NCBI GenBank assembly: GCA_963787415.1
Contig: CAWBCO010000007.1
Coordinates: 310,001-374,000, forward strand
Direction of reading: 5' to 3'
Origin: CAVUWL01 sp963787415
GTDB taxonomy: Bacteria > Actinomycetota > Thermoleophilia > Solirubrobacterales > 70-9
DNA: 64,000 bases
Numbering within the stretch: position 1 is the stretch's first letter; each line of letters opens with the position of its first letter. This document shows positions 1 through 8,959 of this stretch, piece after piece. The position numbers and the translations under genes are program-made. A model generated the notes under the pieces. The model made no database searches, had not been told where the DNA came from, and saw only the letters and a program-made list of their open reading frames with translations.

Positions 1-221
1 GGGATGCATCGCTGTTGATGGCGGTGACCGCGTCTTGCAACGCCATTACGTCATGACATCGGCACTCCAAGAACGAGCGACACCTATACCTCTGCCCTCA
101 GCAGAGCACCCTCCCTTTTAATCGATTGGCGAATCCGGCGTGGCTTGCGAACTGGCTGGGGTGGCAGCCAGAAGTAGGGTCTGTTTGTGCTGTCTCCCAG
201 GCTCGATTTCCAAACCGCCGC

Positions 222-695
222 TCATGTGAACTTCGACGGGTTGAAGCGGCAGAAATGGAACTCGAAGCTGAGCACCTCGGCATTGGCCTGATTGGCGTTG
301 TTGTTGAGCTTGCTCTCGAGGGTTTGAGCCTTGTTCTTGTTGCCGGAGCGAAGCGCCTTGCCGGTCTGCTTAAAGAGGGCGGCCTCGGTCTTCACGTAAC
401 CGAGCCATTTACCCAGCCTGGCTTCATCCGCGGTGGGCTGGGGTACCGCCTGCAACTGTCCATAGGTTCTTTCCAGCGCCTTAGCGGCCTTTTCCAGCGC
501 AACAGCCGCCGGCTTCAGCTTGCCCTTCTTGACGTCGGTTTTGACGTTCTTGAGAATCTTTTCGTTGGCCTTGGTGTTTGCCTGGCAAATCGGTTCTACC
601 TGAACGACGTAGGCTTCGGGAGTAACTTCCGCGGCATTGGCGAGGGTGACGGCGGCGAAGAAGATCGCTGCTGTGGTCAAAGTCAGGCCTTTCAT
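222..695 (-). CDS. Small secreted protein of unknown function
   Basis: The protein has 157 residues and opens with a signal peptide (MKGLTLTTAAIFFAAVTLANA, cleavage near residue 21). The mature part is Lys/Ala-rich and predicted mostly helical, with a few cysteines (for example QVEPICQAN and FHFCRF). The start is supported by GGAGG six bases upstream of the ATG. I do not recognise the family. The helical, lysine-rich mature chain with an N-terminal Cys near residue 38 resembles small exported proteins common in Thermoleophilia, but that is only an impression. The gene stands alone; the next gene on the same strand ends 965 and is unrelated. Confidence 0.7.
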   Translation of the reverse strand: MKGLTLTTAAIFFAAVTLANAAEVTPEAYVVQVEPICQANTKANEKILKNVKTDVKKGKLKPAAVALEKAAKALERTYGQLQAVPQPTADEARLGKWLGYVKTEAALFKQTGKALRSGNKNKAQTLESKLNNNANQANAEVLSFEFHFCRFNPSKFT

Positions 696-964
696 CTTCT
701 ACCTCCGCTCTTGACTTGGGGTTCCCTGAATATGGAACCCATTTGCCGGCCAAAAGCTTCGCTCGCTCTAGACCGGCGCTGCAAGTTCGGCGCCCCCCTT
801 AGCGGGTTCCCGGGGCGCTTCGAGGTGGTCGGACACTGGCGCGTCATCCAGTGCAGGCTCTCTGAGATCGGTCGGTCGAATCAGGGTCAGGCTCAGCCGA
901 TCGCTCAAATGCTCGTCGGCGGTGGCCACGCGGCGACTCGCCGGACATGACGCAACCCTGACCC

Positions 965-2131
965 CTATGTGGTCAGCGGCGCGGTCGCTTTGCTTTTTGG
1001 ATCGATCAGGATCTTGGCGTGGAGGTCGGGGCTGCCGAGCGCCGTGAAGGCCGCGGCAACGCCATCGAGGCCCACCATCCCGGTGATCAGCGGGCTGGGA
1101 TCGATCTCCCCCTCGGCAAGCATCTGAAGGGTGTCGCGGAACTCAAGCGGGGTGTAGCCGACCACGAAGCGCAGGTCGATCTCCTTGTTAATGGCCATCG
1201 CTGGGGTGATTTGATCGCTACCGACGCAGACGCCGACCACGACGATGCGGGAAAAGAGCGGCGCGCCGTCGATCAGGTCCTCGATCACCCCCGGCATCCC
1301 CACACACTCAAAGATCACCGGGTGCTTTGGGGCGGCACCGAGTGCCTCGGCGAGGCGCCAGGCATGCCACCAGCCAAACGGCAGGCGGCCCAGTTTCTCG
1401 CGGGTGCCGAGCGCCAGCTCCAGGGCGGCCGGAATATCCTCAACGTGTCCACGGCGCCGCGCAGCAGTCACCGGCGACTCCTGGTCAGGATCGATGGCAA
1501 TGTCGGCGCCGCAGGCGGTGGCCAGGGCTCGCCGCGCCGGGGAGTAGTCGCTGGCCACCACCGTGCGCACACCCTTGGCCTTGAGGGCGAGGATGACCCC
1601 GAGCCCGATCGGTCCGCAGCCGATCACGATTGCCACCGTGCGTTTACTCACCGCGCCTCGACGCACGGCGTGCCAGGCAACCGCCAGCGGCTCGGTGAGC
1701 GCGGCGAGGTCAGAACCGAGGCCGTTGGGGACCTCCATCATCATCGACTCCTGCACGAGCGTCTGCTCGGCGTAGGCGCCAGGAGCATGGACCGAAAGAC
1801 CGATCGTGTCCACTCCCTGGGAGAAGCGCAGTAGCGGTAGGGCGACAACGCGGGTCCCTGTAGGCGAAGTCTTGCGGCATTTGGGACCGTACTCGGCGAT
1901 TTCGCCGCAAAACTCGTGGCCGAAGACGATCTCCTGCTCGGAACGAGCGAACCGTTCATAGCCCGCGCGGGCTGCCAGGTCGGCCCAAGCGTCACAACCG
2001 TGGCGCGCGTGCAGATCGGATCCGCAGATTCCGCAACGAAGCACCTCGATGCGAACCTGACCATCGCCCGGCAACGGCTCGGGGCGTTCGATGACCTCAA
2101 ACTCGGCGTTGGTGCAGGCGGCGGCCTTCAT
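965..2131 (-). CDS. Zinc-dependent alcohol dehydrogenase (MDR superfamily)
   Basis: This is a medium-chain NAD(P)-dependent dehydrogenase that should oxidise an alcohol or polyol. Zinc ligands are visible as C36 in CGICGSDLH, the GHE motif at residues 71-73 and Glu147 in TEPLAVAWHA. The Rossmann motif GCGPIG is at 171-176. The four-cysteine structural zinc lobe of classical ADHs, expected near residues 90-115, is absent. The start is the ATG at 2131 (MKAAACTNAE), because family members begin at this point; an upstream in-frame start at 2149 is possible and no clear Shine-Dalgarno separates them. The gene is divergent from a double-TetR regulator, its likely controller (inference from position). 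The substrate cannot be read from sequence. Confidence 0.88.
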   Translation of the reverse strand: MKAAACTNAEFEVIERPEPLPGDGQVRIEVLRCGICGSDLHARHGCDAWADLAARAGYERFARSEQEIVFGHEFCGEIAEYGPKCRKTSPTGTRVVALPLLRFSQGVDTIGLSVHAPGAYAEQTLVQESMMMEVPNGLGSDLAALTEPLAVAWHAVRRGAVSKRTVAIVIGCGPIGLGVILALKAKGVRTVVASDYSPARRALATACGADIAIDPDQESPVTAARRRGHVEDIPAALELALGTREKLGRLPFGWWHAWRLAEALGAAPKHPVIFECVGMPGVIEDLIDGAPLFSRIVVVGVCVGSDQITPAMAINKEIDLRFVVGYTPLEFRDTLQMLAEGEIDPSPLITGMVGLDGVAAAFTALGSPDLHAKILIDPKSKATAPLTT

Positions 2132-2587
2132 TGCGGGCCTGACACACAAGGGTCGATCACATTGACATTGTCGCAGCGAACGCGACGTGGCCCATCGCCA
2201 TACCTTTGGAATGGGAATTCAACGCCGCTTCCCAGGAAGTCTCGGAATGCTTTCCCAGAGAGGGTGAGAGGCCACACGACTACAGCGGCCCTTAGAAGAG
2301 CTTGCCCCCCGACCAACCCAGTGCTTCCTATTGCATTTACGCAGCTGGCGCATGGCCTTCTTGGTTTGCCCAAAGTCCTCTTGGTCTTCACCTGCTGTGT
2401 GCCCGCCGGGTGCATGCTCTCGCGAGTCCTTCTGCGCGAGCACCCTCTGCTCCGCACGGAGGCAACAAGATCGACACATCTGACCGCTCATGTCAATAGC
2501 GCTACAGATACCCTGGTATTAGGCCCCGTCAAATTCAAACCTCGCGCAGAACTGGCTTTGTACGCGTATGGTTATCGTGGCGATCGC
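2132..2587. other. Divergent intergenic region between ADH and double-TetR genes
   Basis: This stretch of about 456 bases lies between two divergent genes. I see no convincing coding sequence. It is less GC-rich than its neighbours in places and is the natural place for the promoters and TetR operators of both genes. I could not pick out a clear palindromic operator by eye. Confidence 0.4.
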
Positions 2588-3991
2588 GTGTCAACCAAGC
2601 CAACCCCCGATCGACCCGAATCGCTTTTCCCAAAGCTGCCGCCGGGTCGAACCGAAAGAAGCGCGGCGGAAACAGCCCGCAATCATCGAGGTCGATTGAT
2701 GGGCGCAATGGCGGACGCGGTGGCGCGCGACGGCTACGAGTCGACGACACTCCGGGAGCTGGTCGCGCTCGCCGGGGTCTCCAACACGACGTTCTATGAA
2801 CACTTTGAAACCTTGGAAGACTGTTTTTTGGCCACCTTCGATGAGATAGTGGCGCAGGCAAGCAGACAGGTCGGAGAGGCCTACAGATCAGAAACCGGTT
2901 TTCGCGAGCGTTTGCGTGCCGCCCTCGAGATGTTCATGAAAATCGTTATCGCCGAGCCAGCGGCGGCCCACCTGGTGGTGGTGGACTCGCTCAGCCTGGG
3001 AGCTGCGGGGGTGGCTCATCGTGAGCCGGCCGCAGACGCATTCGAGCTGATGTTTCGCCAGAGCTTCGACCAAGTCGCCGAGCGCGGTGAGGTCTCCGAT
3101 ATGACGATCCGCGCGATCAATGCAGGGATCCGGTGGGTTGTCGACCGCCACCTACGCAACGGGCAAACCGAGAGGCTACGCGACCACGTTGACGAGCTGC
3201 TCGATTGGGGTATCTCCTACCAGCGCCCTTACGGGGCACGGAGCGTCCAATTGCCGATATCAGCCGATACCGGTGCGCTTCAGATCGAGAGTAGGCCAAG
3301 CAGCGGAGATCAACTGAGTTGGGACGAGCCCCCCGACAGCGCACGAAGCCGCTCAACGCTCTCTCAGTTCGAGCGAATCGTTCGCGCTGCAGCGCTTGTC
3401 TCTGCCAGGGATGGGTATGGGAAGCTCAGCATTCCGGCGATCAGCGGCACCGCGGGAGTTTCAAATCAGACTTTCTATGAGCACTTTGCCGGCAAGGAGG
3501 AGGCATTCCTAGCCGCTCTCGATGTTCTCGGTCCCCGGATGAAGACCCAGACTAATGCGCTTAGACGAGGCGCGGTCTCTCAACCGGAGGCTATTGCAAC
3601 GGAAATAGGTCGTCTGCTGAGCACCCTTGCGGAAAATCCGATCCTCGCAAGGGTCACGTTCTTTGAGGCGGTCGCTGCGGGACCAGCTGCACGCGACCGC
3701 ATTGGGGTGATGATGGATGAATGGATGTCGCTGATCAGGATCGGCGGCACGGATATGGGAATCCCACTTCGCGAGGTCGTTATCCAGGCCATTGTCGGTG
3801 GGATTTGGGCGGTGATTCAACACGAGATAGCTCATAACCGAATCGAGGAACTGCCAGCTATCTTGCGCGAGATCACGTATATCGCGCTGGCGCCATTGGA
3901 CCGTGCTGAGAAGCGCAGTCTACCCAGAAGGGGGGCCACCCCTAGTGTCAGACCCGCTACAAATAGGCTGGAAAACGCGGATAAAGCTTAG
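2588..3991 (+). CDS. Double TetR-family transcriptional regulator
   Basis: The protein carries two complete TetR units in one chain of about 467 residues, against roughly 200 for a normal TetR. The first DNA-binding domain spans residues about 32-82, with its HTH at STTLRELVALAGVSNTTFYEHF. The second lies at about 259-310, with VSNQTFYEHFAGKEEAF. Each is followed by its own helical ligand/dimer domain. The GTG at 2588 was chosen because family members have a short basic N-terminus ending LPPGR; the open frame extends further up, without homology. A single chain with two HTHs could bind as a pseudo-dimer. The likely target is the divergent alcohol dehydrogenase, by position only. A second protein of the same architecture lies at 25351-26688. 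Confidence 0.85.
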   Translation: MSTKPTPDRPESLFPKLPPGRTERSAAETARNHRGRLMGAMADAVARDGYESTTLRELVALAGVSNTTFYEHFETLEDCFLATFDEIVAQASRQVGEAYRSETGFRERLRAALEMFMKIVIAEPAAAHLVVVDSLSLGAAGVAHREPAADAFELMFRQSFDQVAERGEVSDMTIRAINAGIRWVVDRHLRNGQTERLRDHVDELLDWGISYQRPYGARSVQLPISADTGALQIESRPSSGDQLSWDEPPDSARSRSTLSQFERIVRAAALVSARDGYGKLSIPAISGTAGVSNQTFYEHFAGKEEAFLAALDVLGPRMKTQTNALRRGAVSQPEAIATEIGRLLSTLAENPILARVTFFEAVAAGPAARDRIGVMMDEWMSLIRIGGTDMGIPLREVVIQAIVGGIWAVIQHEIAHNRIEELPAILREITYIALAPLDRAEKRSLPRRGATPSVRPATNRLENADKA

Positions 3992-4023
3992 CCGCTTGGA
4001 GTGCTAGGGAGATACCGCGTGTC

Positions 4024-4125
4024 GAGCATCGCTCACGAAAGAAGAAGGAGGATAACCAGAAAAAAGAAAAGATATGAGGATGGAATAGGGGGAAGATGGG
4101 TGGTGGAGCGAGGATGGCGGCGTAT
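4024..4125. repeat. Polypurine low-complexity tract (left)
   Basis: This is a plus-strand purine-rich stretch of GA/GGA/GAA runs, unlike the surrounding GC-rich DNA. It sits immediately left of a decayed transposase and is mirrored by a second purine tract at 4797-4897. It may be decayed IS sequence or a local mutation or assembly artefact. Confidence 0.6.
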
Positions 4126-4169
4126 GCGGATGGCGTGGGAGCGAATGGAGCGAGCGCAGAGCACCGCTC

Positions 4170-4835
4170 AAAACACACCGCAGGGCTGCGAAAGCGCGAG
4201 GTGATGGACGCGATGATGCTGGTGCTGCGCAAAGGTATGCAGTGGAACGCACTAGACGTGGACTGGAGTCTGCAACTGCAGTACCGCGCACAGACGCGCA
4301 GGAGTGGGAGAGAGCGGAGGTCTACAAGAGATCTGGCGGCTGGGCCTGCTAGACTACGACGAGGCGCTAGGCATAGACTGGTCCTGGCTGGCGGCAGACG
4401 GAGCAATGACCAAGGCGCCGCTCGGCGGGGCAAAGACCGGACACAAACACACGGACAGAGAAAAGGGGGGCGAAGCGCTCGCTCAACGTCGAGGCTGCGA
4501 GGGATCCCGATCGGGATCGAGCACGATGGCGCCAACCGCAACGACCACAAGCTGCTGAAGGGGACGCTTGACTCGATCCCGATGGAGCGCAAAGCCAACC
4601 CAGGCCGATCCCCAGGGCCTCTGCCTGGACAAGGCCTATGACTTCCCCGTCGTCCGCGATCTGCTCGAGGACACAAGATCACACCACACATCCGCAGTCG
4701 GGGCGAGGAGATCGACCTGAAACAGCGCAAAAGATAGGAGAGCGCGCAGCTGGGTTGTGGAGGAGTGTCAATCATGGCTCAATAGCAAAAGAGCTATTAT
4801 AATAAGATGGTAAAAGAAGGAGGAGAAAAAAATAG
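4170..4835 (+). pseudogene. Decayed IS5-type transposase
   Basis: Fragments of an IS5-type DDE transposase are readable in different frames. REVMDAMMLVLRKGMQWNAL is the N-terminal region. LGIDWSWLAADGAMTKAPLG holds the first catalytic Asp region and GIPIGIEHDGANRNDHKLL the middle. CLDKAYDFPVVRDLL holds the second Asp region, and VVEECQSWLNS lies near the C-terminus. At least four frame changes and a late stop make it non-functional. The last readable part merges into a polypurine tract. Terminal inverted repeats were not recognised. IS5 membership rests on motif order and wording, so the subgroup is uncertain. Confidence 0.75.
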
Positions 4836-4897
4836 AAAAGAAGAAGATGGAAAGAGGAAAGAAAGAAAAAAGAGGGGAAGGGGAGGGGAGGGGAGGG
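4797..4897. repeat. Polypurine low-complexity tract (right)
   Basis: About 100 bases are almost entirely A and G on the plus strand and end in repeated GGGGA units. The tract starts inside the remnant C-terminus of the IS5-type transposase (a coding sense of IIRW then stop then KKEE can still be read) and ends just before a TetR fragment at 4901. Strong strand asymmetry of this kind is not seen elsewhere in the window. Confidence 0.65.
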
Positions 4898-4900
4898 CTA

Positions 4901-5014
4901 ATGGGAGCGATGCTCGACACGCTCGGACGCCACGGATCCCCCAACACAACGCTGCGTGAGATCGCGGCGCTAGCGGGAGTCTCGGCTGGAGTGCCAGGGT
5001 CGGACCGAAGCTAG
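4901..5014 (+). pseudogene. TetR helix-turn-helix fragment
   Basis: A 37-codon open frame reads MGAMLDTLGRHGSPNTTLRE followed by IAALAGVSAG and then a stop. This is the helix-turn-helix half of a TetR domain. It closely parallels the first HTH of the double-TetR gene (LMGAMADAVARDGYESTTLR at about 2696-2755), even in its first residues. The chain ends before the FYxHF recognition helix is complete, so it cannot work as a repressor. It is most likely the residue of a TetR gene destroyed by the adjacent IS and polypurine region, or a partial duplication of the 2588 gene. Confidence 0.6.
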
Positions 5015-5627
5015 AGTTCTTGGGGTTGGAAGCGCCCCGGACGCCGGAGGAAAGAGGCCGTCGGCCGGGGGCGCATTCCACAATCTGGCGCCGAACCAGG
5101 GAAAGAACAGCGCCATTTACTTCAAGTCAGCCCCGCCGGACTCTCGACCGATTGGGACGACCCTGGGTGGACGGTGGGACGCCGACCACTCAAGGCTTGG
5201 AAGGAAAGCAGAGCAAGCACCGGATGTCAAGGCAGTTACAGAAAGCCGTAACGTTTGCTACATGAATGTGCCACTCCATGCTCCAGCTCTGCTGTGTCTG
5301 AGACAATCGCTTGCAAGGGGGGACCGCCGGGAGGGCAGTCGGGCCAAGCAGGCACAGCCAAAGTCGCCATGGACGGTAGAGGTACCCAGCAAGGACCGCC
5401 GGCCTCCTTGCAACCGAGAGCAAATCGAGTTCTGACAGCGAGCTGATGTGGCCGCTCCCCCACTTTCATGCCTACGCGCAATGCCTACTGACGCGGTCAC
5501 AGGGGGGAGCTCAACGCGACGCCACCCAACGAGCGAAGTTGCGACTGCGTCCTTCGCATGCATCTCGAGACGCAACTCAGACGATCAGATCTGTAGCCTC
5601 AAACCGCGAGTCGCCGAATTCCGGCCC
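5015..5627. other. Non-coding stretch, probably decayed
   Basis: No open frame here has recognisable protein content on either strand. The sequence follows the TetR fragment and IS remnant and probably consists of eroded coding DNA. No terminator or RNA motif was recognised. Confidence 0.4.
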
Positions 5628-6971
5628 TCATGGCCGTCGGGGCTTGAACCTCACCTTCTTGAACGCCGGCGTCGGATCGACGCCGGCGGAGCCGAAAGCG
5701 CGGACTTCAAACCTGTAGGTGCCGGGCCGCAGATGTTTGTAGGACTTCGGAGATGTACACGCCGAAAACGCCGGGTGGGGCTTCCTTTGGTGCTTAACCG
5801 GAGGCTTACGGAGCTTGCATTCAAAACCGCTCGCCGTTCCCGTGGCCTGAAAGCTAAAGCTGATTTCTTTCTCCTTGCGGTTGAGTTTCGTCTTGGTGAT
5901 TGTCGTTTCAGGCGGTGGGGGAAGCGGGCAGGGGGGCGCGACCGGGACGAACTCATAGGCGCCGATGTCGGTTACCGCTGCCGGACTCCCTGAGCAGAGT
6001 ATTTGAGCGGGAAGCGCTCGCGGATTGCCGTCCAGGTCAGTCACCCCGTCTTCTGGGCTATTAACCCCGGCATCGATAGTGGGCGAGCCTTCCAGCTCGT
6101 GGAAGTCACCAGCAGTTGCGTTAACGAACGCCGGCGCGCCGGTCTGGTTTGTCCCAGACCCCGCAGGTGTGACGCTGGCCGTACTTCCTCCGCCTTCGCT
6201 GCTGATCTGGACGTTGGCGTAGTTTGAATGTTCTGCGCTGACGGTCGCCGTGCTTTTCGGATTGGAGTCGGTGCTTGCCGCGATGTCAGCGCCCACACCA
6301 CGAGCGATCGAGTTGACCAGGTTGATCGCCATCGTGGTGCCGCCGGTCGCATCGACGGCGGCCGCCTTGCCGCCGCTTCCGGAAGCGATCAGCGTGTCGT
6401 TTCGCAGCGTGGCGGATCCGCTCAAAAGGACCAGGAGCGTCGCGGCGATTCCGTCGGACCCACTCGACCAGCAGACGCTGTCGGTGAGCGTTCCCGAGGG
6501 GTAACAGGCAACTGCAGCGGCAGCGGAGACGTGTGAGATGACGTGGTCGATGCTCGCGTTGTATACGCCGCTGACGTAAATTCCATATTGACCGGTTGCA
6601 TCTTCGATGTCCAGATCGCTGACGCTGCTGTTTTTCCCAAGCAACTCGATGCCGTACCCGGCCTGGGTGATGATTATTGGGCGCGGCTGACCAGCCTGGC
6701 CATGGATTGCCAGCGTGTTGCCCCCGTCGTCGAGCGTCAGCGTCAGCGGTTTTGTCGGCGAACCGTATGTACCTGGCTCAATCGTGATGTCGTCGTTGTT
6801 TTTGGCTTCATTGATCGCGGGGACGATTTCGCACGGGACCGCCTGGCTGCAAGCCGTACCGGATCCAGTTGGACTGGCAAACCGCGCCGCCGCGCTCGCG
6901 CTCGGAGCGGCGATCAGGAAGACAAGCCCTGCGAGTCCAATGAGTTGGCCTAGGAATCGGCTAACAGGCAT
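5628..6971 (-). CDS. Secreted right-handed parallel beta-helix protein
   Basis: The protein of 447 residues has a signal peptide (MPVSRFLGQLIGLAGLVFLI, cleaved after PSASA). It then carries a region typical of choice-of-anchor Q / pectin-lyase-like beta-helix proteins, with AINEAKNNDDITIEPGTY, many G-D-N turns, and TIDAGVNSPEDGVTDLDGNP with DIGAYEF at the end of the helix. A C-terminal module follows (PPPETTITKTKLNRKEKEIS to the end). It contains two Cys and ends in basic residues, a tail seen in secreted Thermoleophilia proteins. The ATG at 6971 was chosen over an upstream in-frame start because GAGGAG lies seven bases before it. No catalytic residues can be assigned. It is probably a surface or extracellular protein, and a polysaccharide-binding or lyase role is only possible. 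Confidence 0.82.
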   Translation of the reverse strand: MPVSRFLGQLIGLAGLVFLIAAPSASAAARFASPTGSGTACSQAVPCEIVPAINEAKNNDDITIEPGTYGSPTKPLTLTLDDGGNTLAIHGQAGQPRPIIITQAGYGIELLGKNSSVSDLDIEDATGQYGIYVSGVYNASIDHVISHVSAAAAVACYPSGTLTDSVCWSSGSDGIAATLLVLLSGSATLRNDTLIASGSGGKAAAVDATGGTTMAINLVNSIARGVGADIAASTDSNPKSTATVSAEHSNYANVQISSEGGGSTASVTPAGSGTNQTGAPAFVNATAGDFHELEGSPTIDAGVNSPEDGVTDLDGNPRALPAQILCSGSPAAVTDIGAYEFVPVAPPCPLPPPPETTITKTKLNRKEKEISFSFQATGTASGFECKLRKPPVKHQRKPHPAFSACTSPKSYKHLRPGTYRFEVRAFGSAGVDPTPAFKKVRFKPRRP

Positions 6972-7237
6972 AAATGGCTCCTCGCTCGCTGGATTCTGAT
7001 CCCGCCACGATATCCTCTCCGCCGCACTCACATCCCAGCCTACTTCGAGAGTGTCCAGGCGATGCCCAAGACTTCGGTGCAGACCACATCAACTGCTTGA
7101 GGCGGCTAAGCGGATTCTGCCGATACCGCAAGCTTTCCCGCTTGAACAGTGAAGAAGGCACACTGACGGCGACCAGCTTTGCCTACGATCGCCAGCAGAG
7201 TGTCCATCGGATGCCTGCCAACTTGAAAGCGGTGCGA

Positions 7238-7522
7238 TCAGCTCTGCTCCGATTTGGCGCTCGCAGCCATGCGCCTCAAAAAGAGGCGGGCGAGCGCCCG
7301 CAGCTCATCAGCTTGCGCGTGAAGTAGCACCGTCGCCATGTCATCTGCTTGGTCGGCCCTGTAGTCAGCGGTTTCAGCCGCGTCAAGCATTTCATCGATC
7401 CTGGCATCGAGTCGGACCTCCCCCTCTTCCCCAAAGCCCGGTCGGCCCGCGCTTGCAATCAGCTCATCTCCGGAGATACCTGCTCTTGCAGCTAGGCGCC
7501 TGATCGTGATTTGGTCGGCCAT
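7238..7522 (-). CDS. Small protein of unknown function
   Basis: The product is acidic, soluble and helical, about 94 residues long (MADQITIRRLAARAGISGDE...). It has no signal peptide or membrane segment. The ATG at 7522 is preceded by AGGA; an in-frame TTG at 7534 overlaps the stop of the preceding 48-codon gene as TTGA. Coupling to that gene supports both being real. Its first 25 residues read a little like a DNA-binding helix pair (RRLAARAGISGDELIASAG), but it is too short to assign. I do not recognise the family. Confidence 0.5.
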   Translation of the reverse strand: MADQITIRRLAARAGISGDELIASAGRPGFGEEGEVRLDARIDEMLDAAETADYRADQADDMATVLLHAQADELRALARLFLRRMAASAKSEQS

Positions 7523-7530
7523 CAATTCCT

Positions 7531-7677
7531 TCAATTATCCACGCTTGCTGCCTCGGTCGCCGAGACCTCGAACAGTCCCGCCATTTGCTCAAGTGTGGAC
7601 TGACGGGCACCCAGCTCATCTGGGTCGCCCAACCACCTCGAGTCGTGGTAGCTAAGCATCAGGTCCTGCTCTTCCAT
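7531..7677 (-). CDS. 48-residue small protein, first gene of a two-gene unit
   Basis: ATG at 7677 opens MEEQDLMLSYHDSRWLGDPD and continues as a 48-residue acidic peptide ending in VDN and TGA at 7531. The stop overlaps the upstream candidate start of the next gene (TTGA), and the AGGA for that gene's ATG lies just beyond it, which is a typical translationally coupled pair. No clear Shine-Dalgarno precedes the 7677 ATG. No family was recognised. Confidence 0.42.
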   Translation of the reverse strand: MEEQDLMLSYHDSRWLGDPDELGARQSTLEQMAGLFEVSATEAASVDN

Positions 7678-7899
7678 CGGTTTCGGTCAAGATCTCGGAC
7701 CGATCGTCAGTACGCGTGATGAGAGGGCGCTCATCGTCTGATCGCGGGGCGAGAAGCCCCATCCCCACTTGACCGGGCGGACTGAAGCGGGGCGCACGAA
7801 TTTCGGTCACGACCCCAGCTTTCGCAATCCTTCAAAGCCCGAGAGCTCCAAGAACCGTCGGCAAGATCAAAAGGTCGAGCGTTCCCCGGGGGCCCGCCC

Positions 7900-8523
7900 T
7901 CAGGAGACCGATGGCGTCTGCGCGCCAGGCGGGTCACCAGTTCCGGCGGTGCGAGTCTGGGCGTCTTGAAATGGGGGATAAGTCTCAGTCAACAGGGCGA
8001 TATAGGAATCTGAGCGCGCGGTGTAGGAATTGGCAAGAACCATCATGTCGAAGAGGCCTCGAGGCATCTTGCCGGTGATCAGGATCACGACCCAGGCTCC
8101 GATTGCGCCGATCTCGAGCATCAGGCCCATGACGTAGCGCAGGATCAGAACTGGAATCGCAAGGATGATGCGAAAGAAGGTCTTTGACCGGCTGTAGTGC
8201 TCAAGCGGCTCGAAATGCATCCGGACAGGGTAGGCGGGATCATCGGAGCCACCGAAAGATGGGTAGGGGTCACACAGGAGAACCGCGTAGGCGGTAAAGC
8301 GAGCCAGGAAGCGCGTGAACCCCGCGGCGAAGTCATATAGGCCCCGCGGATACTCGCCGGTGATCACGATGGCAAACCACGCGATCGCGATCGCGATATA
8401 GGCGACGATCGCATATACGTACAACCAGATCGCGAGCGGAATCGCCAAGAGCAGCCTGAAGAAGACGGTTAGCCGGTCGTGGCGCTCAACGTAGTCGGCT
8501 TCGAAGGTGACGGGATAAGACAC
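7900..8523 (-). CDS. DUF4389 integral membrane protein
   Basis: The protein of 207 residues starts at GTG, supported by AAGGAG seven bases upstream. It is built from two copies of one unit of about 80 residues. Copy 1 (about 13-92) contains FFRLLLAIPLAIWLYVY, VITGEYPRGLYDF and DPYPSFG. Copy 2 (about 108-187) contains FFRIILAIPVLILRYV, LITGKMPRGLFDM and ETYPPFQ. Each copy holds two membrane helices, so four are expected. The repeated ITGxxPRGLxD element is the hallmark of DUF4389. Function is unknown. It is a monocistronic minus-strand gene next to an IS1380 remnant. Confidence 0.8.
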   Translation of the reverse strand: MSYPVTFEADYVERHDRLTVFFRLLLAIPLAIWLYVYAIVAYIAIAIAWFAIVITGEYPRGLYDFAAGFTRFLARFTAYAVLLCDPYPSFGGSDDPAYPVRMHFEPLEHYSRSKTFFRIILAIPVLILRYVMGLMLEIGAIGAWVVILITGKMPRGLFDMMVLANSYTARSDSYIALLTETYPPFQDAQTRTAGTGDPPGAQTPSVS

Positions 8524-8547
8524 GAGGCGATCTCCTTTTTGGAAGGT

Positions 8548-8615
8548 TCAAAAACCTTGTCGGCGCTTCTCCAAGAACCCTTGAGTTCCTTCATTATGGT
8601 CGTATCCGAAAGACG
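8548..8615 (-). pseudogene. Possible C-terminal remnant of an enoyl-CoA hydratase
   Basis: The last 21 codons of a minus-strand frame read FGYDHNEGTQGFLEKRRQGF and stop. The pattern EGxxxFLEKRxxxF followed by a stop is the usual C-terminus of crotonase-family enoyl-CoA hydratases. No further crotonase motif can be followed upstream, where the DNA runs into the broken 3' end of an IS1380 element. I read this as a leftover tail of a gene cut by rearrangement. The match is short, so confidence is low. Confidence 0.35.
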
Positions 8616-8959
8616 GTGCTAAGCCAGGATTATCGCCCAATCTACGGGGAAACCGCAATGGGTGCCCGTGGAAGTTGGTCCCCTCCCTGAACCCCGCAGG
8701 GCCGCGGGCCTCAAGGACGAGACGCCAACCCAAGCCGCCAGAGGCCGATGCTCCATGAACCTCATCCGTCCATCGGTTGCGCGATTGGACCCCTCTCGCT
8801 GCATGGCGAGCGCGACGCGAGAGCAGCTGGCTGATCGCCGTTGATCCCATGCACATCATCGCCCACGTCTGGGAGCGAGCGGGGGATCCGCCAGGCTGGC
8901 AACGGGCCCAGTTCGTGGGACTCGCTCTTGGTGGAGGGCATAGACGTTGGCGTCGATTG

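Noticed and set aside
1..46. Minus-strand frame MALQDAVTAINSDAS that runs off the left edge
   Set aside because: Only 15 codons are visible and no ribosome site lies at a proper distance, so it cannot be told from chance.
126..950. Long plus-strand open frame of 274 codons
   Set aside because: It is antisense to the secreted-protein gene at 222-695, and its translation has no recognisable domain. It is a shadow in GC-rich DNA.
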